Shown here in pieces: positions 42,087 through 50,857 of a stretch of DNA of 64,000 nt (positions are counted from its first letter, which is position 1; the number at the start of each line of letters is the position of its first letter). Position numbers and translations under genes: made by a program. Source of the DNA: Bacteroides caecigallinarum (GTDB taxonomy: Bacteria > Bacteroidota > Bacteroidia > Bacteroidales > Bacteroidaceae); the NCBI RefSeq assembly GCF_021531075.1, contig NZ_JADYTJ010000009.1, positions 1 through 64,000 on the forward strand, in the 5' to 3' direction. The notes beneath the pieces are model-generated. The model had not been told where the DNA came from and searched no databases. It saw nothing but the letters and a program-made list of their open reading frames with translations.

Positions 42087-44381
42087 ATGGAAACTATTTA
42101 TTTGGGAATTGTAATATTCCTCTTCATGCTGGCCGTATTCGACCTGATGGTTGGAGTCAGTAACGATGCTGTGAACTTCATGAACTCCGCTGTTGGAGCT
42201 AAAGTAGCAAAATTCAAGACAATCATTATCGTAGCTGCAATAGGCGTATTTGCAGGAGCAGTGCTAAGTAATGGTATGATGGATATAGCCCGCCACGGCA
42301 TATTCCAACCAAACAATTTCTCATTCTACGAAATAATGTGCATCCTACTTGCCGTTATGGTAACAGACGTAGTGCTACTGGATGTATTCAACACTCTGGG
42401 GCTTCCTACTTCTACTACAGTATCAATGGTATTCGAATTATTGGGAGGTACCTTGGTTCTTGCACTTTTAAAACTTGTTTCCGATGAAAGCGGACTTACA
42501 CTTGGCGATTTGCTAAATACAGAAAAGGCATTGTCTGTAATATTAGGTATATTCCTTTCTGTTGCAATAGCATTCATTGCCGGTACAATAGTACAATATA
42601 TTTCCCGTCTTATATTCAGCTTTAACTATAAAAAGCATCTTTCCTGGACTATCGGTATATTCGGTGGTATAGCTGTAACATCTCTTTCATACTTTATTCT
42701 TATAAAAGGACTCAAGACTGCTCCTTTCATTACTCCAGAAGTAATGGCTTGGGTTGACTCAAACACTACAATATTAGTGACAGGATGTTTCGTATTCTTC
42801 ACTTTATTCATGCAAATCCTGCACTGGTGCAAGGTGAATGTCTTGAAAATAATCGTTCTCCTCGGTACATTCTCGTTGGCTCTCGCATTTGCAGGTAATG
42901 ACCTTGTAAACTTTATCGGTGTTCCTTTGGCCGGTTATTCTGCATATACAGACTATGTAGCCAACTCAAATGGCGTGGGTGTAGACGGATTTATGATGGA
43001 ATCACTTATGTCGTCTGCCAAGACTCCACTTATCTTCCTTATAGCCTCGGGTATTGTAATGGTATATGCTTTGGCAACATCAAAAAAGGCTAAAAACGTA
43101 ATCAAGACTTCAGTAGATTTGGCACGCCAGGAAGAGGGTGACGAAATGTTCGGCTCGTCAGGTCTTGCACGTACAATAGTACGCCGTGCTACAAGCATTA
43201 ACGATTTTTTGGTAAGAGTTATCCCTGCCAACGTAAGAAACTGGATAAACAGCCGATTCAATAAAGACGAAGTCATACTTGAAAACGGTGCGGCATTCGA
43301 CCTTATACGTGCAGCCGTAAACCTGGTTCTTTCAGGTCTGCTCATCATTATGGGTACTACAATGAAACTTCCTCTTTCTACTACATACGTCACATTTATA
43401 GTCGCTATGGGTACATCACTGTCCGACCGCGCATGGGGACGTGAAAGTGCAGTCTACCGCATCACCGGTATGCTTTCTGTTATCGGTGGATGGTTTATCA
43501 CTGCATTCGTAGCCTTTACAGCTTGTGCCCTTGTAACAGTAATAATGTTCTATACGAATATCGTCGGCATGGTGGCGTTTATTGCGTTGGCTGTATTCCT
43601 TCTTGTTCGCAGTAATATTATGTACAGCAAGAAAGAAAAAGCTGAAAAACAAGACGACCTGTTCAAACGTATGATGGCTAGCAAGGACAAAAACGAAACT
43701 CTTGCATTACTCCGCGAACATGTTAAGGAAACACTTACCAACTACATTGAATTCAGTAAAGATGCATACGTAAAAATGACTGACGGTTTCATAAACGAAG
43801 ATTTGAGAATGCTGAAGAAATCTTTAAACGAAACAGACGAACAGCGCAAGCTTCTGAAAAAACGTCGCCGTAAAGAGATTCTTGGTCTGAGACGTATTCC
43901 TATCACTATAGCAATAGAAAAGAACACTTGGTTCCACCTTGGAACAAACAGTTGCGAAGAAATGCTATACTGCTTGAAGCGTATTTGCGAGCCTTGTAAG
44001 GAACACGTAGACAATAACTTTAACCCTGTAAGAAAAGACGATGTAGCTGAATTCCTTCCTATCAGAGAAGAGTTGTGCGAACTTATGGACCGTACGCGTA
44101 ACGCCATCATCAATAACAATTATTCTGAGGCAGACGACATTCTTAAGAAAGGCGATGAACTGAAAAACAAGATTTCTGCTCTGCGCAAAAATCAGATGAA
44201 TCACATGCAGGAAGCAGACAACAGAAGTCTTAAGGCATCAATGGTGTATCTGAATATTCTGCAGGAAACTCAGGAGTTGGTTAGTGTATGGAGACACTTG
44301 CTCCGCGCAAGCCGATTCTTCCAGGGTGACTATGTACCTCAGGAAATTCCACAAATGGGTATAATGGACAGTAAAGCATAA
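42087..44381 (+). CDS. PiT-family inorganic phosphate transporter with PhoU-like C-terminus
   Basis: A 764-residue inner-membrane protein. The N-terminal part (about 1-520) carries the duplicated PiT signatures: GVSNDAVNFMNSAVGAK near residue 24 with GLPTSTTVSM near 110, and AGNDLVNFIGVPLAG near 270 with LPLSTTYVTF near 430. The last 240 residues are cytoplasmic, helical and PhoU/DUF47-like, an extension that PiT proteins usually lack or have as a separate gene. Uptake of phosphate with H+ or Na+ is likely. Upstream Pho-box-like repeats suggest phosphate control. Confidence 0.92.
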   Translation: METIYLGIVIFLFMLAVFDLMVGVSNDAVNFMNSAVGAKVAKFKTIIIVAAIGVFAGAVLSNGMMDIARHGIFQPNNFSFYEIMCILLAVMVTDVVLLDVFNTLGLPTSTTVSMVFELLGGTLVLALLKLVSDESGLTLGDLLNTEKALSVILGIFLSVAIAFIAGTIVQYISRLIFSFNYKKHLSWTIGIFGGIAVTSLSYFILIKGLKTAPFITPEVMAWVDSNTTILVTGCFVFFTLFMQILHWCKVNVLKIIVLLGTFSLALAFAGNDLVNFIGVPLAGYSAYTDYVANSNGVGVDGFMMESLMSSAKTPLIFLIASGIVMVYALATSKKAKNVIKTSVDLARQEEGDEMFGSSGLARTIVRRATSINDFLVRVIPANVRNWINSRFNKDEVILENGAAFDLIRAAVNLVLSGLLIIMGTTMKLPLSTTYVTFIVAMGTSLSDRAWGRESAVYRITGMLSVIGGWFITAFVAFTACALVTVIMFYTNIVGMVAFIALAVFLLVRSNIMYSKKEKAEKQDDLFKRMMASKDKNETLALLREHVKETLTNYIEFSKDAYVKMTDGFINEDLRMLKKSLNETDEQRKLLKKRRRKEILGLRRIPITIAIEKNTWFHLGTNSCEEMLYCLKRICEPCKEHVDNNFNPVRKDDVAEFLPIREELCELMDRTRNAIINNNYSEADDILKKGDELKNKISALRKNQMNHMQEADNRSLKASMVYLNILQETQELVSVWRHLLRASRFFQGDYVPQEIPQMGIMDSKA

Positions 44382-44407
44382 GCTGATAAACACACAATTA
44401 ACCACAA

Positions 44408-44449
44408 ACGGCTGCATCAGTGAATTCCCGATGCAGCCGTTATTTTTTT
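44408..44449 (+). terminator. Terminator after the PiT transporter gene
   Basis: Perfect 11-base arms ACGGCTGCATC (44408-44418) and GATGCAGCCGT (44430-44440), then TATTTTTTTC. Confidence 0.88.
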
Positions 44450-44469
44450 CTGTTCAGACTAAAAGAATA

Positions 44470-45432
44470 TTAGATATTAGACATTTCTTCCTCCTTGCGT
44501 TTCAAATAAAGCTGATACGAATTGAAAACATTATGCCATACACTGTAGAAACCTGCAGCTACAGCCGTAACAGGAGTAAAGAACGTATAGCCCATCCAAA
44601 TAGCCAGCACTGTATTTTTCTGTCCCAGTGCCTGGCCTGCACTTATAGTATCATCGTATCTACGTCCCACTTTCTTCCCTATATAAAACTGAAGGAAGCA
44701 AGCTACACACGACACTATAGCCAAACCTATCTGATACCATATTGAAACATCGCTGTGAACAATACTTTTTACTGTAACGGCTATTGCCAAAGTAAGTGCA
44801 ACCGCCCATAGGTAGAACGACAATCCGTGATATTTTCCTATAAAGGCATGAAGCTTTGGCGATAGATAGCGTAACAAAACTGCCAGAATGAACGGACACA
44901 GCAGCAATGGGAACACCTTACCCAAAATCATTAAAAACGAAGCTATAAATCCTACCCCATCCTGCGGATGTATAACAGGGACTACAAGTGGAACAAGAAA
45001 GGCTGTTACCAAGTTTATAAGAATGGTATACGAAGTGAGATGCGCTGCACTACCTCCCAATTTTCCAGTCACTACGGCAGCAGCAGTAGCAGTAGGACAG
45101 ATAAGACAAAGCATAGCTCCCTCTAACAATATTCTGGAATGCAGTTCCGGAAATACATACAGGACTCCGGCAAGGAGAACAAACGAAAGGCTCTGGATTA
45201 GGAGTAATACAATATGCCACTTACATGGTTTCAGCTCGCTTATGTCAAGCTTGCAGAAAGTGAGAAAAAGCATCATGAAAATAAGCATAGGCTGAACTAC
45301 AGCTACAGCATGCTCCACGTATGGTTTTGTAGGCTCCAGAAACGGGATATTCACATAAACAAAATATAGAATCACTCCAAGAGCCATAGCTATAGGGAGT
45401 GTCCAGTTCTTTATAAATCGAATGATATTCAT
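44470..45432 (-). CDS. BASS-superfamily transporter (bile acid:sodium symporter-like)
   Basis: A 320-residue inner-membrane protein with nine or ten hydrophobic helices. The segment LICPTATAAAVVTGKLGG (about 113-130) and the later GQALGQKNTVLAIWMGYTF match the two crossover regions of the bile acid:sodium symporter/ArsB-like fold. Substrate is unknown: bile acids, organic anions and 2-oxo acids are all carried by relatives. It converges on the PiT gene and has tandem AT-rich repeats just upstream of its ATG. Confidence 0.78.
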   Translation of the reverse strand: MNIIRFIKNWTLPIAMALGVILYFVYVNIPFLEPTKPYVEHAVAVVQPMLIFMMLFLTFCKLDISELKPCKWHIVLLLIQSLSFVLLAGVLYVFPELHSRILLEGAMLCLICPTATAAAVVTGKLGGSAAHLTSYTILINLVTAFLVPLVVPVIHPQDGVGFIASFLMILGKVFPLLLCPFILAVLLRYLSPKLHAFIGKYHGLSFYLWAVALTLAIAVTVKSIVHSDVSIWYQIGLAIVSCVACFLQFYIGKKVGRRYDDTISAGQALGQKNTVLAIWMGYTFFTPVTAVAAGFYSVWHNVFNSYQLYLKRKEEEMSNI

Positions 45433-45440
45433 ACAGTTTG

Positions 45441-45472
45441 TGAGTTTATTTGTTAATGAGTTTATTTATACC
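45441..45472 (+). repeat. AT-rich 16-bp tandem repeat (two units)
   Basis: TGAGTTTATTTGTTAA followed by TGAGTTTATTTATACC. The two 16-base units share their first 11 bases and TGAGTTTA recurs at octamer spacing, as in the other repeat blocks near fumarase. The block lies directly before the BASS gene start on its 5' side. Confidence 0.6.
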
Positions 45473-45509
45473 AACTCAAAAAACTTATTCCCAGCTTATT
45501 GATAAAAAG

Positions 45510-45533
45510 AAACGCCGGATTTACAATCCGGCG
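45510..45533 (-). terminator. Terminator of the fumarase gene
   Basis: On the minus strand CGCCGGATT / AATCCGGCG with a 3-base loop (45513-45533) is followed by TTTCTTTTT. Confidence 0.85.
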
Positions 45534-45538
45534 AAATC

Positions 45539-45570
45539 TTGTCAACTCGTCAATCCGTTAACTCGTCAAC
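45539..45570 (-). repeat. GTTGAC octamer block, downstream of fumarase
   Basis: Read on the minus strand: GTTGACGA, GTTAACGG, ATTGACGA, GTTGACAA, four octamers in tandem (32 bases). The same block, better preserved, lies in inverted orientation upstream of fumarase at 47278-47309. Confidence 0.8.
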
Positions 45571-45576
45571 TTAATA

Positions 45577-47220
45577 TTATTTGCAGTTACCTGCACAGCG
45601 AGGCTTAATCTGCTTGAAGAAATCGTTTCCTTTGTTATCAACAAGGATAAATGCTGGGAAATCTTCTACTTCAATCTTCCAGATAGCTTCCATTCCAAGC
45701 TCAGGATATTCCACACATTCAATACTCTTGATATTGTTCTGAGCAAGGATAGCTGCAGGACCACCGATAGAACCAAGATAGAAACCACCGTGCTTCTTAC
45801 ATGCATCTGTAACAGCCTGGCTACGGTTACCTTTTGCAAGCATAATCATGCTACCGCCGTGGCTCTGGAACAAATCAACGTATGGGTCCATACGTCCGGC
45901 AGTTGTAGGTCCCATAGAACCACAAGCCATACCGGCAGGAGTCTTGGCAGGACCAGCGTAATAGATAGGATGATCCTTGATATACTGTGGAAGATCTTCA
46001 CCACGGTCAAGACGTTCTTTCAGTTTAGCGTGTGCGATATCGCGACCTACGATGATAGTACCGTTCAAAGAAAGACGAGTAGCCACTGGATACTTGTCAA
46101 GTTCAGCAAGGATTTCATTCATAGGACGGTTGAGGTCAATCTTCACTGCATTTCCTTCGCCTGCCTGACGCAATTCTTCCGGTATCAGTTCGCCTGGGTT
46201 TGAATCAAGTTTTTCAATCCAGATACCGTCTTTGTTAATCTTACAACGGATATTACGGTCAGCCGAGCAAGAAACACCTAGACCTACAGGACAAGATGCT
46301 CCGTGGCGTGGCAGACGGATAATACGTACATCGTGTGCATAGTATTTACCTCCGAACTGTGCACCAAGACCGATACGGTGTGCTTCTTCCAAAACCTGTT
46401 TTTCAAGTTCTACATCGCGGAAAGCACGTCCGTATTCATTACCAGTAGTAGGCAGATTATCATAGAAACGAGTAGAAGCAAGTTTCACTGTCAGTAAGTT
46501 CTTTTCAGCAGAAGTACCACCGATTACGAAAGCAATATGATATGGAGGACAAGCTGCTGTACCCAGAGTCTTCATCTTTTCTACAAGGAAAGGAACAAGA
46601 GTAGCAGGGTTAAGGATAGCCTTAGTTTCCTGATAGAGGTAAGTCTTGTTGGCAGAGCCACCACCCTTAGTTACGCAAAGGAATTCATATTCCATACCCT
46701 GAGTAGCTTCGATGTCAATCTGTGCAGGAAGGTTGCAACGTGTATTCACCTCTTCGTACATTGTAAGAGGAGCGTTCTGTGAATAACGGAGATTTTCTTC
46801 AGTATATGTTTTATAAACACCAAGAGAAAGAGCTTCTTCATCACAATATCCTGTCCATACCTGCTGTCCTTTTTCACCGTGGATAATTGCAGTACCTGTA
46901 TCCTGGCAGAAAGGAAGAACACCCTTAGCAGCAACTTCAGCATTACGCAGGAAAGTCAAAGCTACGTATTTATCGTTGTCGCTGGCTTCCGGGTCAGTAA
47001 GTATCTTTGCAACCTGTTCGTTGTGCGAACGACGAAGCATAAAAGATACATCGCGGAAAGCCGCATTAGCCATAGCAGTCAAACCTTCCTTTTCGATTTT
47101 AAGGATTGGTTTGCCTTCAAACTCGCTTACTGATACATAGTCTTTAGTAAGCAGATAATACTCTGTATTGTCATGTCCGTGTTCGAACATTGGCTGATAC
47201 TTAAATTCTGGTGTTGCCAT
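45577..47220 (-). CDS. fumA: Fumarate hydratase, class I (iron-sulfur)
   Basis: A 547-residue cytoplasmic enzyme that interconverts fumarate and malate, needed for the reductive branch leading to succinate and propionate. The [4Fe-4S] ligands are at the same positions as in E. coli FumA: C105 (FCQDTGTA), C224 (TAACPPYH) and C318 ([11 protein letters not shown]). The N-terminal domain (about 1-330) holds the cluster and the C-terminal domain (about 340-547) contains [17 protein letters not shown]. The cluster makes it oxygen-labile, which suits an anaerobe. Tandem octamer repeats flank the gene on both sides. Confidence 0.95.
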   Translation of the reverse strand: MATPEFKYQPMFEHGHDNTEYYLLTKDYVSVSEFEGKPILKIEKEGLTAMANAAFRDVSFMLRRSHNEQVAKILTDPEASDNDKYVALTFLRNAEVAAKGVLPFCQDTGTAIIHGEKGQQVWTGYCDEEALSLGVYKTYTEENLRYSQNAPLTMYEEVNTRCNLPAQIDIEATQGMEYEFLCVTKGGGSANKTYLYQETKAILNPATLVPFLVEKMKTLGTAACPPYHIAFVIGGTSAEKNLLTVKLASTRFYDNLPTTGNEYGRAFRDVELEKQVLEEAHRIGLGAQFGGKYYAHDVRIIRLPRHGASCPVGLGVSCSADRNIRCKINKDGIWIEKLDSNPGELIPEELRQAGEGNAVKIDLNRPMNEILAELDKYPVATRLSLNGTIIVGRDIAHAKLKERLDRGEDLPQYIKDHPIYYAGPAKTPAGMACGSMGPTTAGRMDPYVDLFQSHGGSMIMLAKGNRSQAVTDACKKHGGFYLGSIGGPAAILAQNNIKSIECVEYPELGMEAIWKIEVEDFPAFILVDNKGNDFFKQIKPRCAGNCK

Positions 47221-47228
47221 ATTCTTTT

Positions 47229-47260
47229 GAGTTTTAGAGTTATTGAGTTTTAAGTTATTA
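47229..47260 (+). repeat. GAGTTTTA-type 16-bp tandem repeat
   Basis: GAGTTTTAGAGTTATT followed by GAGTTTTAAGTTATTA, two near-identical 16-base units that can be read as four octamers. It lies 9 bases upstream of the fumarase ATG, within its leader. Confidence 0.6.
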
Positions 47261-47277
47261 GTATGCTTCTTATTGCA

Positions 47278-47309
47278 GTTGACGAGTTGACACGTTGACG
47301 AGTTGACAA
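47278..47309 (+). repeat. GTTGAC octamer block, upstream of fumarase
   Basis: GTTGACGA, GTTGACAC, GTTGACGA, GTTGACAA: four octamers in tandem. The 16-base unit repeats twice with one base changed. It pairs with the inverted block at 45539-45570. Confidence 0.88.
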
Positions 47310-47346
47310 GGCAACCATGCGGATGGAGGCCTCGTAAACTTGTAAC

Positions 47347-48612
47347 TTAAGCATCGTCACCTAAATCGTACGTCTGATATAGGAAGTCATTATAAGGATA
47401 TTTCTGAACATGCAGCTCGCGTACTTTCTTATAAAGCATATTCCTGAAATCCTCCAGGTTAGACTTATCTTTGGCAGAGATAAAGATACAATTATCGTCC
47501 ATCTTAGCCATCCATGTATGCATCAACTCTTCCAGGGTAATATTTTCCTTTGTCTTCGGCGTGAGGTCGTCTTCAGCCTTTTCCACATAGCTATAGGCAT
47601 CAATCTTATTGAAAACTATCATGCTCTGCTTTCCACCGGCACCTATATCTGATATGGTTTTCTCCACCACCTGTATCTGTTCCTCGAAATCGGGATGTGA
47701 AATATCTACTACGTGTACCAGAAGGTCTGCCTCACGCACTTCGTCCAAAGTAGATTTGAAGGACTCTACCAGGTCAGTAGGCAACTTACGTATGAAACCT
47801 ACAGTATCGGAAAGCAGGAACGGAAGATTTTCAATGATAACTTTTCTCACAGTAGTGTCAAGCGTAGCAAACAGTTTGTTTTCAGCAAACACTTCACTCT
47901 TCGCAAGAAGGTTCATTATAGTGGATTTTCCTACGTTGGTATATCCTACCAGTGCCACACGTATCATGCGTCCGCGATTCTTTCTCTGGGTTGATTTCTG
48001 AGTGTCTATTTCAGCCAATCTTTGTTTAAGCAGCGACATACGGTTCAGAATTATACGGCGGTCCATTTCCAGCTGTGTTTCACCCGGACCACGAAGTCCC
48101 ACCGAACCTTTACCACCTCCGGCACCGGAGCCACCACCCTGACGTTCAAGGTGAGTCCAGAGGCGCTGCAATCGTGGAAGCATATATTTATATTGTGCCA
48201 GTTCCACCTGAGTCTTTGCATTGGCAGTCTGTGCCCTCATGGCAAAAATGTCAAGAATAAGCGAAGTACGGTCAAGAATTTTCACCTTCAGTTCGTTCTC
48301 TATATTTCTGAGCTGTTTGGCAGAAAGTTCGTCATCGAATATCACCATACCAATCTCTGTCTCCTCATCTTCATTCATCTGCAGTAAATAGTCCTTTATT
48401 TCCTGCAGTTTTCCCTTACCCACATAGGTTACGGAGTTTGGAGTATCCAGTTTTTGAGTGAAACGCTTCACCACCTCAGCTCCGGCAGTTTCTGCCAGAA
48501 AAGCCAATTCATCAAGATATTCGTTAGTCTTTCTTTCATTCTGATTTTGGGTAATCAAACCCACCAATACAGCCTTCTCGGTCTGTGCTTCGGATATTAC
48601 AAATTCTTTCAT
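47347..48612 (-). CDS. hflX: Ribosome-associated GTPase HflX
   Basis: A 421-residue GTPase that splits stalled or stressed ribosomes. The N-terminal domain (about 1-190) contains the glycine-rich GGSGAGGGKGSVGLRGPGE loop before the G domain. The G domain shows VGYTNVGKST (G1) near 219, DTVGFIRKLP (G3) near 268, and NKID (G4) near 340. A -7 box TAAGTTTG on the minus strand (48638-48645) lies 26 bases before the ATG. Length and motifs are normal. Confidence 0.95.
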   Translation of the reverse strand: MKEFVISEAQTEKAVLVGLITQNQNERKTNEYLDELAFLAETAGAEVVKRFTQKLDTPNSVTYVGKGKLQEIKDYLLQMNEDEETEIGMVIFDDELSAKQLRNIENELKVKILDRTSLILDIFAMRAQTANAKTQVELAQYKYMLPRLQRLWTHLERQGGGSGAGGGKGSVGLRGPGETQLEMDRRIILNRMSLLKQRLAEIDTQKSTQRKNRGRMIRVALVGYTNVGKSTIMNLLAKSEVFAENKLFATLDTTVRKVIIENLPFLLSDTVGFIRKLPTDLVESFKSTLDEVREADLLVHVVDISHPDFEEQIQVVEKTISDIGAGGKQSMIVFNKIDAYSYVEKAEDDLTPKTKENITLEELMHTWMAKMDDNCIFISAKDKSNLEDFRNMLYKKVRELHVQKYPYNDFLYQTYDLGDDA

Positions 48613-48780
48613 TAACGATAAATGTATATTCTGGATGCAAACTTAACTAAAAATCTCCGTTTATTTTCATTATAAAGATAAAATAACGTTTACAAGTCCG
48701 GTTATTTTTCATACTTCCTTTACATATTATATCTTTTTTATTATCTTTAATGCATAGCAAACATTTTAAAGCCTTAAATT

Positions 48781-49467
48781 ATGAACAACATTTCAGACAT
48801 CACAATCATGATTGCAGTCCTGGCACTTGCATTATGGCCGGCAATAATAGTTTACCTTTCATGGCGAAGGGAAAAAAAGATTATATGCAGTATCAAAAAC
48901 GAATTTCCTGCGGTACCTCCTAAAAAGATTTCTACAGAAGAACTTATAGTGTCTACACTAAAGAAAATGGGATGCAACCCTGAAAAGAATGAAGATGGTA
49001 ATATAGGTTTCATGTATCAAGGCGATGATTTCTACTTGTCACTCCAGGACGAAGTCCCTTTCGTAATGATATGGTATCCGTGGTGGGGAACAATAAACGC
49101 CGACAATCCTGTGTTGCCGTATCTTAAAGAAGTAATCAATGCCGTAAACATCAGTTCTTTCATTACCACTGTTTTCATGGCAGAGAATGAAGGCGACAAA
49201 GAGATTGGTATACACTCACACTGCCATACGTTTTTCACAGAAGAGGGACTTGAACCGGAAGAACATCTGAAACTTATTCTTGACAGTTTTTTCGACACAC
49301 GTAATGCCATAAAGGAAAGTATTGACAAGCTGGGTTCCGCAATTTCGGAAGATGACGAAGAGACCAAGAAGGAAAGGGTGATTGTAAAAGGATTCTCGGC
49401 TTATAAGGAGAATTCTAAGCCTATTGAGAAAAAAGAGATGAAAGAAGAAGAGAAAGAAAAGAAATGA
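48781..49467 (+). CDS. Hypothetical membrane-anchored protein
   Basis: A 228-residue protein with one N-terminal hydrophobic segment (about 8-25, IMIAVLALALWPAIIVYL). The middle (about 55-175) alternates strands and helices in a way that recalls YbjN/type III secretion chaperone-like folds (NPEKNEDGNIGFMYQGDDFYLSL...), but I cannot assign it. The last 35 residues are a Lys/Glu-rich tail (KKEMKEEEKEKK), likely disordered. It is divergent from hflX and is followed 14 bases after its stop by palindrome array copy 2. Confidence 0.75.
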   Translation: MNNISDITIMIAVLALALWPAIIVYLSWRREKKIICSIKNEFPAVPPKKISTEELIVSTLKKMGCNPEKNEDGNIGFMYQGDDFYLSLQDEVPFVMIWYPWWGTINADNPVLPYLKEVINAVNISSFITTVFMAENEGDKEIGIHSHCHTFFTEEGLEPEEHLKLILDSFFDTRNAIKESIDKLGSAISEDDEETKKERVIVKGFSAYKENSKPIEKKEMKEEEKEKK

Positions 49468-49481
49468 GTCGTACAAATTAG

Positions 49482-49573
49482 CGTCACACGTACGTGTCAC
49501 TATAGTTACACCTTCGTGTGACTTTCGTTACACGTTCGTGTAACGCGTGTAACACGAACGAGTGACGGTAATT
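49482..49573 (+). repeat. Palindrome array family A, copy 2 (four units, 22-bp period)
   Basis: Same architecture and length (92 bp) as 29397-29488: GTCACACGTACGTGTCAC, GTTACACCTTCGTGTGAC, GTTACACGTTCGTGTAAC and GTAACACGAACGAGTGAC with 4-base spacers, ending GGTAATT. The first 30 bases are identical between copies, while centres of later units differ. It lies between convergent genes. Confidence 0.92.
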
Positions 49574-49596
49574 AAGAGTAGGCGTTTTCAGTATAA

Positions 49597-50187
49597 TCAG
49601 TCATCCGAGGGTTTACGCATACTGAACTCGCACCCGCAATACTGCTGATTGTAAAAATTATACTCCTTGATTATAGCTATGCGCCGTTCGCTCAAACCAC
49701 CTTTACGCCAGTTCTGCTCCCACCAAACGACATCCGGAAATGGCTCTACAGCATAACGCCCTGCCTCGTTTATCTGCTCCAGACTTTTCCAGCGCGATGA
49801 AGCCAGAGTAGTAGTAATAACCGTAAATCCATGTTCATGAGCATAACGTGCCGTATCGCGCAAACGCATCTTGAAACAGCGTAAACAACGTCCTCCCCTC
49901 TCCGGTTCATTCTCCATACCCTTTATGCATTCCAACCACTGAGGATGGTCATAATCGGCATCTATTATGTCCAATCCCAAAGACTGGGCATAGCGGGTAC
50001 ACTCATCCTTACGGATATTATATTCTTCAAGAGGATAGATATTAGGGTTACAATAATATATGGTAGGACGAACACCATGCTGCATCAAGCATTCTATAAT
50101 TGCAGACGAACATGGAGCACAACATGTATGAAGCAGAACTTTGTCTGCCCCACCTGGTACTTCTATCTGGAATTTATTCTTTTTCAT
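49597..50187 (-). CDS. queH: Epoxyqueuosine reductase QueH
   Basis: A 196-residue iron-sulfur enzyme that performs the last step of tRNA queuosine synthesis, reducing epoxyqueuosine. QueH replaces the unrelated QueG in many anaerobes. Conserved cysteines are visible: C22-C23 in LLHTCCAPC, C101 and C104 in GRCLRCF, and C184/C186 in QQYCGCEF. TTTLASSRWK and GLSERR are further family segments. It starts 6 bases after the GNAT gene stop on the same strand, so the two are probably co-transcribed. Confidence 0.94.
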   Translation of the reverse strand: MKKNKFQIEVPGGADKVLLHTCCAPCSSAIIECLMQHGVRPTIYYCNPNIYPLEEYNIRKDECTRYAQSLGLDIIDADYDHPQWLECIKGMENEPERGGRCLRCFKMRLRDTARYAHEHGFTVITTTLASSRWKSLEQINEAGRYAVEPFPDVVWWEQNWRKGGLSERRIAIIKEYNFYNQQYCGCEFSMRKPSDD

Positions 50188-50193
50188 AGAAAC

Positions 50194-50691
50194 TTATTTA
50201 CTTCTTTGATATGCTATTCGAGGGGTACCATTTGACACATAAATTATCCCACACTTTACAAAACCATTCTTTTCAAGAAGATGTTGCATCACCTTATTGT
50301 CATGATGCGTATCCGCACGAAGACAAGGAGATATTTGCTGACACCAGTCAATACAGAATCCGGTAATTCCTTTCACACTGCCATCGGATGCAAGACGATG
50401 TATAACATAATAAGGTTCGTCGTCAGGCCATTCCCCATCTTCTATATAGGAGTATGTAGGGTCCGGACCTTCGATAAAACAAAATGTTGCAACTACATGT
50501 CCATCTTCGCTGTTTACACAAACAAAACAATGACCGGCTGCAATTTCGTTTCTTATAAGTTCCTCTTGCGGATAACCGTTAATCCACTGATTTGGATTAC
50601 CGGAAGATTTCATAAATTCCCTTGCTATGGCAAATATCCGCATCAGCCTATCAATATCTGCCGGAACGGCCTTTCTTATTATCATACTCAT
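50194..50691 (-). CDS. GNAT-family N-acetyltransferase
   Basis: A 165-residue single GNAT domain. IRKAVPADIDRLMRIFAIAREFM is a typical beta1-alpha1 opening, FVCVNSEDGHVVATFCF the central strand pair, and the acetyl-CoA region runs through IHRLASDGSVKGITGFCIDWC, with a degenerate pyrophosphate loop. The closing NGFVKCGIIYV is typical. Substrate unknown. A -7 box TACTTTTG on the minus strand (50715-50722) serves this gene and queH. Confidence 0.85.
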   Translation of the reverse strand: MSMIIRKAVPADIDRLMRIFAIAREFMKSSGNPNQWINGYPQEELIRNEIAAGHCFVCVNSEDGHVVATFCFIEGPDPTYSYIEDGEWPDDEPYYVIHRLASDGSVKGITGFCIDWCQQISPCLRADTHHDNKVMQHLLEKNGFVKCGIIYVSNGTPRIAYQRSK

Positions 50692-50762
50692 CGTTTCTGA
50701 ATAAATTACGGATGCAAAAGTAACACTTTAATCAATCAACCATAATAATAAAAATAAAAAAA

Positions 50763-50800
50763 GAACAGCCTCAACCATTACGGAATAGTCAAGACTGTTC
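50763..50800 (-). terminator. Terminator of the NfnAB-like gene
   Basis: On the minus strand GAACAG-t-CTTGAC pairs with GTTGAG-g-CTGTTC, then a run of seven T residues follows. Confidence 0.75.
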
Positions 50801-50857
50801 ATTTGTAATATTTTAAACGCTATTTAAATACTGTTTAAACGGTATTAAAATACACTT

